Assembly: GCA_017311185.1 (NCBI GenBank)
Contig: JAESUZ010003875.1
Coordinates: 3,107,501-3,171,500 of the forward strand
DNA: 64,000 nt
Direction: 5' to 3'
From: Proteles cristata cristata
Lineage: Eukaryota > Chordata > Mammalia > Carnivora > Hyaenidae
The notes beneath the pieces were generated by a model that saw nothing but the letters and a program-made list of their open reading frames with translations, did not search any database and was not told the origin of the DNA. Below, piece by piece: positions 54,376-64,000 of the stretch. Position numbers and translations under genes: made by a program. Numbering within the stretch: position 1 is the first letter of the stretch; each line of letters opens with the position of its first letter.

Positions 54376-55546
54376 TATTTTCTTCTTCATGTTAAATGTA
54401 CTCCTTAATCCTCATCATTGGTATTTTGACAGGGATTGCAATAAAGCTGTAGATTGCTTTGGGTAGTATGGACATTTTAACAATATTTGTTCTTTGAATC
54501 CTTGAGCCTGGACTGTCTTTTCATTTCTTTGCATCATTCTGAATTTCTTTTGTCAGTCTGTAGTTTTAAGAGTACAGGTCTTCCATCTATTTGATTAAGT
54601 TTATTCCTAGGCATTTTATTATCTTTGGTGCAATTGTAAATGGGATTGTTTTCTTAATTTCACTTTATGCTGCCTCATTATGAGTATATAGGAATGCGGC
54701 AGATTTCTGTACATTGATTTTGTATACTGCGATTTTACTGAATTCACCTATCATTGCTCATAGTGTTTTGATGAGGCTTTAGAGTTTTCACCATATGGTA
54801 TCATGTTATTTGCAAATAGAAATTTACTTCTTCCTTACCAAATTGAGTGCCTTTTATTCTTTATATTGTCAAATTGCCATGGCTAGGATCTCCAGTAATA
54901 TGTTGAATAAAAGTGGTGAGAGTGGACATTCTTGTTCCTGGCCATTGGGGAAAAAACTCTCATTTTTATCATGAAAGGATGTTGTGATTTGTCAAATGTT
55001 TTTTCTGCATGTTTGAAATGATTATATGATTTTTATCTTTTCTCTTATTGATGTGACCCATCAAACTGATTGTTTTGCAAATATTAAACCACCCTTGCAT
55101 CCCAGGAATAAATCCCATTTAATCGTGGTTTAGGATTTTTTTTTAATGTTGGATTTAGCTTGGTAATATTTTGTTAAGAATTTTGTGTCTATAGGGGCGC
55201 CTGGGTGGCTTAGTCGGTTAAGCGTCCGACTTTCGCTTGGGTCATGATCTCGCGGTTCGTGGGTTCGAGCCCCGCGTCGGGCTCTGTGCTGACTGCCAGC
55301 TCAGAGCCTGGAGCCTGTTTCAGTCTGTGACTCCCTCTCTCTCTGACCCTCCCCTGCTCACGCTGTCTCTCTCTAGAAAAAAAAAAAAAAAGAATTTTGT
55401 GTCTATATTCAAGAGAGATATCAGCCTGTAGTTCACTTTTTTTGTGATGTCTAGATCTGGTTTTGGTATCTGGATGATACTGCCCTCATAGAATACTACG
55501 TTCCTCTTGTATTTTTCAGAATAGTTCAAGAAGGATGAGTATTAAT
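54376..55546 (-). mobile_element. L1 ORF2 fragment inserted in the old L1
   Basis: After the old L1's ORF2 start region, ORF2 reverse-transcriptase sequence appears a second time: 'ggtattttgacagggattgcaataaagctgtagattgc' (54421-54458), 'ggtgagagtggacattcttgttcc' (54915-54938), 'gttttggtatctggatgatactgccctcatagaatac' (55460-55496). It is preceded by 'tactccttaatcctcatcat', a 3'-UTR-like tip, so the element has a 3' tip joined to mid-ORF2. Flanks gcaggcaatataaatttt (54359-54376) and gcagtctatataaatttg (55547-55564) look like an old TSD. A SINE sits inside. Confidence 0.7.
55194..55389 (+). mobile_element. Very young-looking Can-SINE
   Basis: Closest to the ideal sequence of all copies here: head 'ggggcgcctgggtggcttagtcgg' (A box 55206-55217), B box ggttcgagccc (55262-55272), 'gtcgggctctgtgctgactgccagctcagagcctgg', short CT tract and an A tail of ~15. 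A perfect 18-bp TSD, aagaattttgtgtctata, occurs at 55176-55193 and 55390-55407. The insertion point tgtt/aagaat fits L1 endonuclease preference. Confidence 0.98.
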
Positions 55547-57965
55547 TCTGCAGTCTATATAAATTTGTTGGTTGCTTAAGTTCATAAACATGCTAAAACT
55601 ACCAAATTTTTATTTCCCTCTCCATGCATTTTGTTTTGTTCTAATTTTACATCTTTTTGTGTACCTCTTGACTCACCCTACTGATTTTTGTAGATGTAAT
55701 TGATTTTACTACATTGTTGATTTGACATTCATAATGGCTTTATAAATTATCTATTGTCTTCCCTATATGTTTGCTTTCACCTGTGAATTTTTTTCTTTAA
55801 TAAATTCTTTTAGTTAGGGCCTGTTCTTTGCCCTTAAAGAATTCCCTTTAACATTTCTCATAAGGCTGGCTTCATGGTAATGAACTCCTATGACTTTCGT
55901 TTCTCTATAAAACTCCTCCCTTTGACTGAATGATAATCTTGCTAGTAGCATATTCTTTGTTGTAGGTTTTCTTCCTTTCAGAATTTTGAATATATCTTGC
56001 CACTCCTTGTGGCCTGCAAAGTTTCTGCTAACAGAAACTGACAGGCTTATGGGGTTTCTCTTGTATGTAATTGTTTTCTTCGCATTTTTTGCTTTTAAAA
56101 TTACTATTTTTTTTATCATTTTAGTTATGTGTCTTGATGATTCTTCTTAGGCTCATCTTGTTTGGGGCTCTCTGTGAGTCCTGGACTTGGATCTCTTTTT
56201 TCTTCCTCACATTGGGGAAATTTTCAGGCATTATGTCTTCAACAAATTTTCTTCCCCCTTTCTCTCTCTTTTCATTCTAGGATCCTTATAATGTGAATGT
56301 CTTAGACTTGATTATGATTCTTAACTTATTCTCATTTTTTAAATTATTTTTTTCTCTTTTTGCTGTTTAGCTTGGGTGCTTTCACTACCCTATTTTCCAG
56401 ACCACCAATCCATTCTTCTAGCATCCTCTAGTTTAATGTTGTTTTTCTCTACTGTATTTATTTCAGTTACTGTATTTTCAGGTCTGACTTGTTCTTTATT
56501 CTATCTCTTTTTGATGTTCTCACTAAGTTCATAGACTCCTTTTTGAAGCCTGTTAGTATTTTATGACCATTACTTTGCACTTTTTATCAGACATATTGCT
56601 TATACCCATTTTATCTAGCTCTTTTGCAGTGATTCTTGTTTTTCATAGGACATACTCTTCTCTTAATTTTGTCTAACTCTGTGTTTGTTTCTATGGATTA
56701 GGTAGGTCAGCTATGTCTCCTGGTTTGCAAGTAGTGGCCTTAGGTAGAAGTCCTATGGTGTCCTGTAATGCAGTCTCTATGGGTCACTAGAATCAGGCAC
56801 TCCAGAGGTATCTTCTTTAATAGTCACCATGCACTTGCTTATTGTGCTGAGCCGCAGTAGCTGTGGTCTTGCTGGTAGACGTGGCTGGTCTTCAGCAGAG
56901 CCAGCTGCAATGAACTGCTTTGCCCACTGTGGGGTCGTTGAATAGGGCTTGCTCCCTACACTTCTGAGAGGACTGGCCTCAACTGTCTGGGCTCACTGGT
57001 GAGTGGCATCAGCACTTAGCCTAGCTGTCTGTAATTATCCTCTGCCACAGTTACCAATGCACCAAATGGTAGAGCTTATTCCCTGCATAGATAGCTAAGA
57101 GACTCAGCTACAGAAATTGGACATTCTGATGTGTGACATTATCTCTGCCTCCCACCCCTCTGAGGCAGAGTCCCGGCTTTGGTGTGGCATCAGTCCCGGC
57201 TAGGCTTCCTGCTGTGTGTAACAGGGAAAGGCTGCTTTGGAGGAACACCTGTCCAAGCAGACCGGTTGGGTGGGGAGGGCTTGCAGGCGGATGCTGGGGA
57301 GTGGGGCACACCATGCTAGCAAGGTAGATGGATAGTGTTGACTTCTGGGAGTGTCTGGCTATTTATTCTAGAGGAGGGTAAGAAAAATGGTGCCCACTGT
57401 CACTTCTGTTCTTGGAGAAATCTCCTGCATATTATCCCCCCTCTGGCTCATGTCTTAAGATTAGTCAGTATATTTCCTTCATGTATACCCTAACTGTCTT
57501 TCAAACTGGTGTTTCTGTGCTATGTCTCAGGCTGAGTCATTTAGCTTGCTGACTAAGGATGGTGGGAGCTTGATTTCCTATCATCCTCTGGCTCTCTTGG
57601 AGCAAAGTCCTACTGATTTTCAAAGGTCCTGGAGTTAAGCCTTACTGATTTTCAGAGCTTGATGATACGGGGCTTTGGCTACCCAGTACGAATCCCCATG
57701 GCTGGGAAAGTCCCATTGTGGGGTCTAATCCCTGTACACCTTTGGGCTTGTGATGTCCCTCCTGTTTGTGGTTAGTGACACCCCAGATTTGGTTCTCCTC
57801 TACATCTTCACCTCTCCTACCCTTTTCAGTGTGACCTTCTCTCTACGGCTAGCTATGTTGTGAGATTTGTTCTGTAAGCTTTGTGGTTGTTGCTTCCATT
57901 TATCTATTGGAGGAGATGAGCTCAAGAGCCTCCTAATCTGTCATCTTCACAAACTGGATTTTTTT

Positions 57966-59764
57966 GTTTCTTTAAAGATTTCTTAATTGGCCTCTAAGAC
58001 CTGGCCCTTAATGCATTTTAGGATACACACCTTAGGCAAAATGTGAAACGCATTTTGGATTTTCCTTTCTTACCACAGTATCTGTTTCTATAAATTTGTA
58101 TCCAGACTTCTCTGGCATATATTGTTTAAGTTACCTGCTTTAGTAACTCAGGGATTTTCTGTTTCCTCTGACCCAAACTTTTATCAATACCTGTCTCTTT
58201 CATAATGTATTCCATCTTTTCATTTCCACTTAAGAAAAGAAATCTAAATAGAATTATGTCACTATAGAGATAATTTTTAGTCAACTTATGTTTTTAAGTA
58301 AATTATTTTCAGATTTGGAAATTTAATTTCTGTTTCTAATATATCTTTGTACTACGCCTTACAAATGCATATTTATGTTATAGTCTTCTACAGTGCAATG
58401 TAGGACATGATTTTCAGTTGAGTATTTATGATTTTTCTAGGCAATCATGCTGGTTAATTATGTTCTTTGAGTTGTACACCATGGCAACCCTGTCTCCTGG
58501 ATATTGTAGATTTGTCATAAATATAAAAAGCTACCATCAATGACAAAAATAAAGTATTTCTGAACATACATGTTGATATTCCTTACTTAGGAGTTTACTA
58601 ATATCAATTCTACCCACTAGCCCTATAATTACAGCTATAATCATCCTTTAGCTGCCTTGTTCCCCAGCTTTCCAAATCCTCAGGACACTCCAAAGAGGGT
58701 TACAAAAAATCACAACTCTCCAAGTATCTGGGTGTCACTGCTTTACATAAAGATGCAGGTGACTGTCATCCCATTTTGCATTTACATAGACCCATCCATC
58801 CTTCCTCATCTAATAGGCTAAAAATCAATATCTATCCTATGGCCCACGATAGAATAATTGTTACAACAATTTCCTTATGTAAAAGCTCCTACAGAAATTG
58901 ACATTAAAAATACACCCAGTGTGTGGCTGCTATTCTCTTGGGACTGTAACTCACTCTCAAGTCAATTAGCATGAGGCTAGAAGGAAAAAGGGTCATCCTA
59001 AATCATTTGGCTACAGGCTTTAACGGGTGTAAAGAGCACTAAATTCATTCAGAACAAGGCACCATTTCCGATGGGCAGGAAAGTGAGAGTTAACACCCAC
59101 CTAGTCCACCCAACTAGTGGAAACTGAATATTAAGGCATCGTTTTTATTGCTTTTTTGTTCTTCTTTCAATTTGTGTCCTTGCTCATTTATTATACATTA
59201 TTCCTGTGCTTGATCATAAAGTCACTGGGGGTCCTCCATAGCTAGCATACCATATCAATGTGGACTCTGTCTGCTTTTCCAGAGTTCCTTAATGCCTGGC
59301 AGAGTCTTCTCAGATGCAATCCTTTCTTTCAAGTTGGGTCCCCATGTGTGTAGCATTAATTTCTTTGGCTGCATATAATTCATTCAGGGACTCACAGCAG
59401 CTGAGAATCACATATGTGAATCCAGATTTACAGAGCTTTTTGATTTTGTTCCTCGCCAGCCCAGAGGAAACAATTTTCTGTTTCAGTTTTCAGTGTTTGT
59501 CCTGCTTTGCATTGTCCACAAGAGATGATGGTTTGAGAAGCCACATTCAACAACAGGCCCAGCCGGCAGCGGATTGGATCAGTCAACAATCTTCCACAAC
59601 CTTCATGTTGCCTTTGTTTCAGCATCTCTTCAAGGTCCCTTGTCTGTTCACCTTTAGGCCTCAGTTGCCATTGATGAAAACTGCTTTTGTACGTCCAGCC
59701 TACTGTCTGATGTCTCTTGTCCCCAGGGAAGTTTTTCTTTATCCTAGTTTTCCCAACTGTTTCT
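57966..59764. other. Unique DNA, no gene accepted
   Basis: 1.8 kb without a recognised repeat. Contains the 151-codon plus frame 59314-59769, the longest frame in the window that is not L1. It has no recognisable domain. It is rich in F, S, L and C, as translated pyrimidine-rich DNA often is, and has no A-rich tail, TSD or splice context. Treated as a chance frame. Confidence 0.5.
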
Positions 59765-59769
59765 TTTAA

Positions 59770-59880
59770 CTGCCTGAACTATGCAAATAATTTTCTCTCT
59801 GAGTTTTAGTTTTTTCTATCTGTAAAATGGAAAGATTGGATGAAATGAGGGCTCTTCACATCTTCAACAGAATTCAAGAC
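59770..59880 (+). repeat. MIR-class core remnant
   Basis: 'tttctctctgagttttagttttttctatctgtaaaatggaaagattggatgaaatg' matches the conserved core shared by several ancient mammalian SINEs (ctcagtttcctcatctgtaaaatgg). Confidence 0.45.
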
Positions 59881-60989
59881 CACACTAACCTCATGGAACA
59901 CATCTCTTCCCACAAAAATTTGCAATGGCAGAAAATAGCACCCAGCAGCTGGAGCAAGAGATATCTAGAGACAGGGCTGGGTATCACCTACATGGGATTA
60001 CCTCCATTCCTTGCTCCTAAACGACCTCAGTCTTCGTCTCTGCTCAAAAACTTGACATCCTCCTCTTTACAACAGTTCTTTGCCAGGAGAGGAAAAGGAA
60101 GCTGAGAACTGTTTTGAAAGAAGATGGGCAATGTGTAAAGCACATCTTGAATAGAATGTTTTGCCAGGACTCTCCAAACAGGAGGTTAGCACGTCCAAGC
60201 ACAGGTAGGCAGCTTCACATACACACTATGTTTTTCTCCAATTGAAATCTGACTTTTCTTTGTCCCCTATATGATCCACCTAGGTCACCCTGAAAGCTAT
60301 CCTTCTTTTCTGTTCTACCCACTTGTAAGTTTTATTTTTTCCTCCAAAACCAAGATGGTAGATTACAGGATCATCTACACAATTACAAGTTTCTCTTGGA
60401 ATTGGAATGGGAGCAACAACTTCTGTTAAACGTCTTTACGTTCATCATTTATCATGAATGTCAGGGCAGTTACAAAACTGCGATGCACAAGGCGATTTCC
60501 CTGGTCTAAAATTAAGAAACTAATTGAGCAAATGTGACCAAGGAGAGCAGCATGGGTAAGGGGTGCAATTAAAGAAATAATAAGCTGGAGAGGTGCTTGA
60601 GAAGTAGAACATGGCCATCAAATTGCAAGGGGGTGAAGGGATTAGCAATAAATCAAGAGCTCTGGATCAAGCAAAATGGGGACAATGAAAAGCACCAGCA
60701 AGCTCCCAGCTCCACAGCAAAGGCAAGACTCACTTCAATTAAGCAAGGTGAGAACTGTGAGTCCAGGCACGCCCTATTTTGCTTAAGATTCTAATTGAGA
60801 CCACATCCTAGCTCCAAAGCCACTTTTACTTGAAAATCCTCATGTAGGTTAAAATAATTCATTAGACTTTGGTTAGTCATTGACCTACAAATGCATTTAC
60901 ATGGTAATTGTTCCTGGTCCACTTAACTTAATCATTTGTTTGTATCTCTATGTTTCAGAAGAGTGTACCTACTGGGTTATGACTTTTAG
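59881..60989. other. Unique DNA, no gene seen
   Basis: No repeat or gene is recognised. Short frames at 59827-60105 and 60597-60794 lack any family signature. Confidence 0.5.
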
Positions 60990-61655
60990 CATCTTTAAAA
61001 AAAAAAACCTTTTGCTGTATAACAGAAATGCAATAAACTGCACATGTATGAAATGTACAGTTGATATGGACTGACAAATATACACAACTGTGAAACCATC
61101 ACAGTAATCAGAATAGTGAACATATCAATCACCTCCTAAAGTTTTGTGTCCTTTGGTAATCCTTCCTGTCCCTGATCCTTATCCCTAGAAACTCTTTATT
61201 TGCTTTGCAGCACTATCAATTAATTTCCATTCTCTAGACGTTTATATAAATGGAATCACTACATATTATGTTTTTGGTCTAGACTATTTCAGCATAATTA
61301 TTTCAAGATTCACCCATGCAGTCTGATGAATTAATAGTTATTTTGTATTTCATTTTATTGCCAAGTAGGATTTCATTGTGTGGATTTACATTGCAATTTG
61401 TTTATCCTTTTACTAGTTGATAGACATCTGGGTTACTTTCAGTTGGAAGAGCAACTGCAAATAAAACTGCTAAGAACATTTGTGTACAAGTCTGTATTGG
61501 TGTATATTTCCTTTTCTCTGAGTAAATTGGAGTAAAATGGCTGGATAGTATGGCAAGTATACATTTAATAGTTTAGAAACTTCCAAACTTGTACAACCGT
61601 ACACCCAGCAGTGTATGAGAGTTCTAGTTTCTCCATATCTTCACTTATACCTGGT
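60990..61655 (-). repeat. Old L1 (L1M type) 3' end
   Basis: 'tgaaatgtacagttgatatggactgacaaatatacacaactgtgaaaccatcac', 'aatcacctcctaaagttttgtgtcc', 'tataaatggaatcactacatattatg' and 'actagttgatagacatctgggttactttcag' are reverse-complement old L1 3' UTR and ORF2 end. No frame survives. Confidence 0.8.
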
Positions 61656-61704
61656 ATCTTTATCATCTTTCTTTCCCCCTCCCCTAAATACTTCGAAGAT
61701 GTTG

Positions 61705-61905
61705 CTTATTCACTAATTGAGTGCCTACTATATGATAGGCACAGTGACTGGTTGGATTTCTTGTGACTCTCTATAAAGATTCAATTTCACAAGCCAGGAA
61801 AGGAAATTTTCTTGTTAGGATCACTCAAAAGAAAAAGTGGAGTTAGAGATAGGATTTGGTAGATAACAGCCTCAGACTCCAGAGTCTTCTTTCAGTGATG
61901 CACTT
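61705..61905 (+). repeat. MIR SINE fossil
   Basis: 'ctaattgagtgcctactatatgataggcacagtgactgg', 'caatttcacaagccaggaaaggaaa' and 'cctcagactccagagtct' are in MIR order. Confidence 0.7.
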
Positions 61906-62048
61906 GATTTTTAGGATAGTTGTAATAGTAGGGGAAAAAAGGGAAAGCCTTTAAACAGATCAACCAGATAGGATTTGAATTCATATTGAAGACAGCTCTC
62001 TAATATGTCAGCTATTATTTTAGATGACCACATGAATATTACTTGTTT

Positions 62049-62085
62049 AAAAATTTTTAATGTTATTGATTTTTGAGGGAGAGAG
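62049..62085 (-). mobile_element. 37-bp Can-SINE tail insertion
   Basis: 'aaaaatttttaatgttattgatttttgagggagagag' equals the reverse-complement tail and first CT units of a Can-SINE (compare 14890-14935). The rest is absent. Flanked by gaatattacttgttt (62034-62048) and gaatattacctttttt (62086-62101), so it looks like an extreme 5' truncation with its own TSD. Confidence 0.75.
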
Positions 62086-62094
62086 GAATATTAC

Positions 62095-62280
62095 CTTTTT
62101 AAAGCTCACAATGAGCTTATGAGACAAGGGCTTTATTTAATTCATGTAAATAAGGAAATAGAGGATCAGGGAGACTTAGGGACTTGCCCTGATGGTTAAC
62201 ACAGCTAGTAAGAAGAGTACAGGCACATAAATAATTCAAATGTGTACTTCTAGAGCTCTTTTCTGCATTACAGACTTCGG
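62095..62280 (+). repeat. MIR SINE fossil
   Basis: 'aaagctcacaatgagcttatgagacaaggg', 'taaataaggaaatagaggatcagggagacttagggacttgccc' and 'acacagctagtaagaagagtacagg' are clear MIR blocks. The truncated SINE above lies near its left edge. Confidence 0.7.
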
Positions 62281-62794
62281 ATTAATTTACAGTTCACGTT
62301 GACTATATGTTTCCTATACAATCATCTTCATTTTTCCATTTATAGAATAAAATCATAAGCATTAAATTAACTATAAAGCAACTACTAAACATTTACCAAG
62401 TATAATAGGTTATGAATCTAATAAAGGGGAAAGGGCTGACAACTCATTAGTTTTTCTTTTTAATAACTTTTTCCAGTTTCTTCCTGTATGGCAGATCCTG
62501 CTGCCTTTTATAGAGGCTGAAATTTATAGGAACTTGCTTTTATAGGATTTTGTGCAACTTGAGTATAAAATGTAATACAAAATTAATATCTAAATAAAAA
62601 ACATGCCTTCCAAGTAAAAAAAGTTGATGAAGAAGATGATATTTGCTGGATAGGACTGTCTTTAAGCAGCATATGTAACAAGCAATCGTTGCCCAGCAGA
62701 GAAGTTATGGTAATGTAGAGAGTGTAGAGACAAAGGTATAAAGCACAATGATGAACACTGTTGACCTACTAAATTTCCCAACCTTGACTCTGTC
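62281..62794. other. Unique AT-rich DNA
   Basis: No gene or repeat family is recognised. Confidence 0.5.
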
Positions 62795-62958
62795 TGTCAT
62801 GGATTTAATGTTTATGTCCCCCTAGAATACATATGTTGAAGTCTTAATTCCCAATGTGATGGTATTTGGAGGTGGTGCCTTTGGGAAGTAATTAGGTTTA
62901 GATGAGGTTATGAAAGTGGAAATGGAATTAGTGTGCTTATCAAAAGAGGAGGAGTCAC

Positions 62959-63004
<46 letters not shown>

Positions 63005-63175
63005 AAGGACACAGTGGAAAGGCAGCCATCTACAAGGTAGGAAGAGAATTCTGACCAGAAACTGAATCTGCGCATACCTTGACCTTGGCCTTCCACCCTC
63101 CACAACTGTGAGAAATAAATGTCTGTTGTTTAAGCCATGCAGTATATGGTATATTGTCATAGCAGACCATGATGC
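62795..63175 (+). mobile_element. MaLR solo LTR (MST/MLT1-like)
   Basis: 'gaatacatatgttgaagtcttaattcccaatgtgatggtatttggaggtgg', 'gcctttgggaagtaattaggtttagatgagg', a CT-repeat where MST LTRs carry a ctctctct tract, then 'cttgaccttggccttccaccctccacaactgtgagaaataaatg' (polyadenylation signal aataaa at ~63114) and 'ttgtttaagccatgcagtatatggtatattgtcatagcag'. About 380 bp with no internal proviral sequence: a solo LTR. Confidence 0.88.
62963..63000. repeat. (TC)19 microsatellite inside the LTR
   Basis: A perfect TC run, expanded from the short CT tract common in this LTR type. Confidence 0.97.
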
Positions 63176-63284
63176 TTTAATGGAGTCTTCTTATAAAATT
63201 TTTCTTACTGTTAAATCTTTTAGTTGACCTTTTTCTCCTTAAGCTAAAGCATTCTAATTGATTCATCTTAAAAACTACAGGTCA

Positions 63285-63505
63285 GGCACCAAACTAAATA
63301 CCTGTAATTAACTGATGCCATTTAATCTTTAAGACAAGGCCATGAAATAATTATTGCTATGCCCATTTTCAAGACAAGGAAATAGAAGTTCAGAGAGCTT
63401 GGATGACCTACCCAACTTTACACCAATAACAAGTAGTGGCAAATCAAACCAAAGACCTAATCTAAAGTCCATGCATTTTTTTTATTACACTATAACAACT
63501 CTTTG
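63285..63505 (+). repeat. MIR SINE fossil
   Basis: 'aactgatgccatttaatctttaagacaaggccatgaaataattattgctatgcccattttcaagacaaggaaatagaagttcagagagc' is a well-preserved MIR core. Confidence 0.75.
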
Positions 63506-63547
63506 GAGAGACTGTGGTATAAATGCAAATTTAATTAGAAAGTACTG

Positions 63548-63745
63548 GGGTGCCTGGGTGACTTAGTCGGTTAAAGCATCTGACTCAGGTCATGATCTGA
63601 CGGTTTGTGGATTTGAGACCTCTGTCGGGCTCTGTGCTGACCGCTCAGAGCCTGGAGCCTGCTTTGGATTCTGTGTCTCCTTCTTTTCTACCCCTCCACC
63701 ACTCACTCTGTCTCTCAAAAATAAAGCATTAACAAATTTTAAAAA
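63548..63745 (+). mobile_element. Feliform Can-SINE
   Basis: 'gggtgcctgggtgacttagtcgg' head. The 'ttcggct' region is shortened ('catctgactcaggtcatgatctgacgg'), then core 'gctctgtgctgaccgctcagagcctggagcctgctttgg' and tail 'ctcaaaaataaagcattaac'. Confidence 0.96.
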
Positions 63746-63794
63746 TACAAAATACATCAATTATGAAGAAAGCTACATGCTGGCTATTTTAAAT

Positions 63795-64000
63795 TTTTAC
63801 TTAAAATCTAGTTAGTTAACATACAGTACAGTATTAATTTCAGGGGTAGAATTCAATGATTCATCACTTCACATCCAACACCCAGTGCTCATCATAACAA
63901 GTGGCTTCCTTAATATGCATCACCCACCTAGCCCCTGCTCTACCTATTTCCCTCCATCAACCCTCAGTTTGTTCTCTATTATTAAGAGTCTCTCATGGTT
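63795..64000 (-). mobile_element. Carnivore L1 3' end, runs off the window
   Basis: 'agttagttaacatacagtacagtattaatttcaggggtagaattcaatgattcatcac', 'acacccagtgctcatcataacaagtgg' and 'cctcagtttgttctctattattaagagtctctcatggtt' are reverse-complement 3' UTR of a carnivore L1. The element continues past 64000. Confidence 0.88.

Larger units (their letters stand above)
48286..57951 (-). mobile_element. Old L1 with both ends present, heavily interrupted
   Basis: Followed from 3' UTR (48286) through ORF2 (48600-49200, then 51126-54350), ORF1-side sequence (55560-56600) and 5' UTR (56600-57951). Its 5' tip reads 'cctcctaatctgtcatcttcac' (sense gatgacagattaggagg). Flanking TSD with one mismatch: aactgaattttttt (48272-48285) and aactggattttttt (57952-57965). 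Subtracting an inserted carnivore L1 (49204-51125) and an ORF2 fragment (54376-55546, which contains a SINE) leaves ~6.6 kb, the normal size of a complete L1. ORFs are broken by many stops and frameshifts. Confidence 0.88.

Noticed and set aside
55206..55272. tRNA gene, because A and B boxes are intact
   Set aside because: The boxes belong to the tRNA-derived head of a Can-SINE. There is no tRNA cloverleaf with acceptor-stem pairing, and the sequence continues into the SINE body.
59314..59769. 151-codon plus-strand open frame, the longest not explained by L1
   Set aside because: No recognisable domain or motif, translation typical of pyrimidine-rich DNA (F, S, L, C), an opposing open frame at 59428-59625, and no splice sites, poly(A) or TSD that would support a gene or processed pseudogene.
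62795..63175. Part of a full endogenous retrovirus
   Set aside because: No second LTR, primer-binding site or internal coding sequence is present nearby. It is a solo MaLR LTR.

Overview
This window is mammalian nuclear DNA from a cat-like carnivore (Felidae, or at least Feliformia). The main evidence is about twenty copies of a tRNA-derived SINE whose head reads ggggcgcctgggtggct and whose body carries pol III A and B boxes, a fixed core ending in agcctggagcct, a CT-rich stretch and an AATAAA/A-rich tail. This is the feliform Can-SINE (SINEC_Fc type). Carnivore LINE-1 3' ends lie alongside it. No bacterial or viral gene organisation is present. I found no convincing host exon, tRNA gene, CRISPR array or promoter. 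Every open frame longer than about 130 codons except one (59314-59769) is wholly or partly LINE-1 sequence. The window reads as intergenic or deep intronic DNA, and the strand and identity of any surrounding gene cannot be told from it.

Layout. 1-12.9 kb: AT-rich unique DNA with decayed L2 and MIR pieces, one 5'-truncated young L1 (3685-4149, + strand) sitting in an L2, and one MaLR LTR (5750-6105). 12.9-26.5 kb: Can-SINEs, three hAT-type DNA transposon fossils, MIR and L2. 26.5-37.4 kb: a LINE-rich block. It holds a young truncated L1 (26539-27850, - strand) and, beside it, a nested stack in which an ancient L1 is split by a middle-aged L1 (29369-36037). That L1 is split in turn by a young 5'-inverted (twin-primed) L1 and by several SINEs, one of which lies inside another. 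37.6-48.2 kb: mostly unique or ancient-repeat DNA with simple repeats. 48.3-58.0 kb: a second old L1 that can be followed from 3' end to 5' end with matching target duplications. It is interrupted by an internally deleted carnivore L1, an L1 ORF2 fragment and two SINEs. 58-64 kb: unique DNA, an L1 fragment, an MST/MLT1-type LTR, MIRs, a SINE and the start of another L1 that leaves the window.

How the parts relate. The elements form a relative insertion chronology (L2, MIR and ancient L1, then middle-aged L1, then carnivore and felid L1 plus SINE), read directly from which element interrupts which and from flanking target-site duplications (TSDs). L1 ORF2 supplies the endonuclease and reverse transcriptase that the SINEs use in trans, and several SINE insertion points here match the L1 endonuclease preference. 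All L1 coding regions in the window are broken. The longest open part is the last ~360 codons of ORF2 at 26772-27850, which lacks both the endonuclease and the reverse transcriptase domains. Family names rest on remembered consensus patterns and not on a database search. TSDs, nesting order, palindromes and simple repeats were read directly from the sequence.
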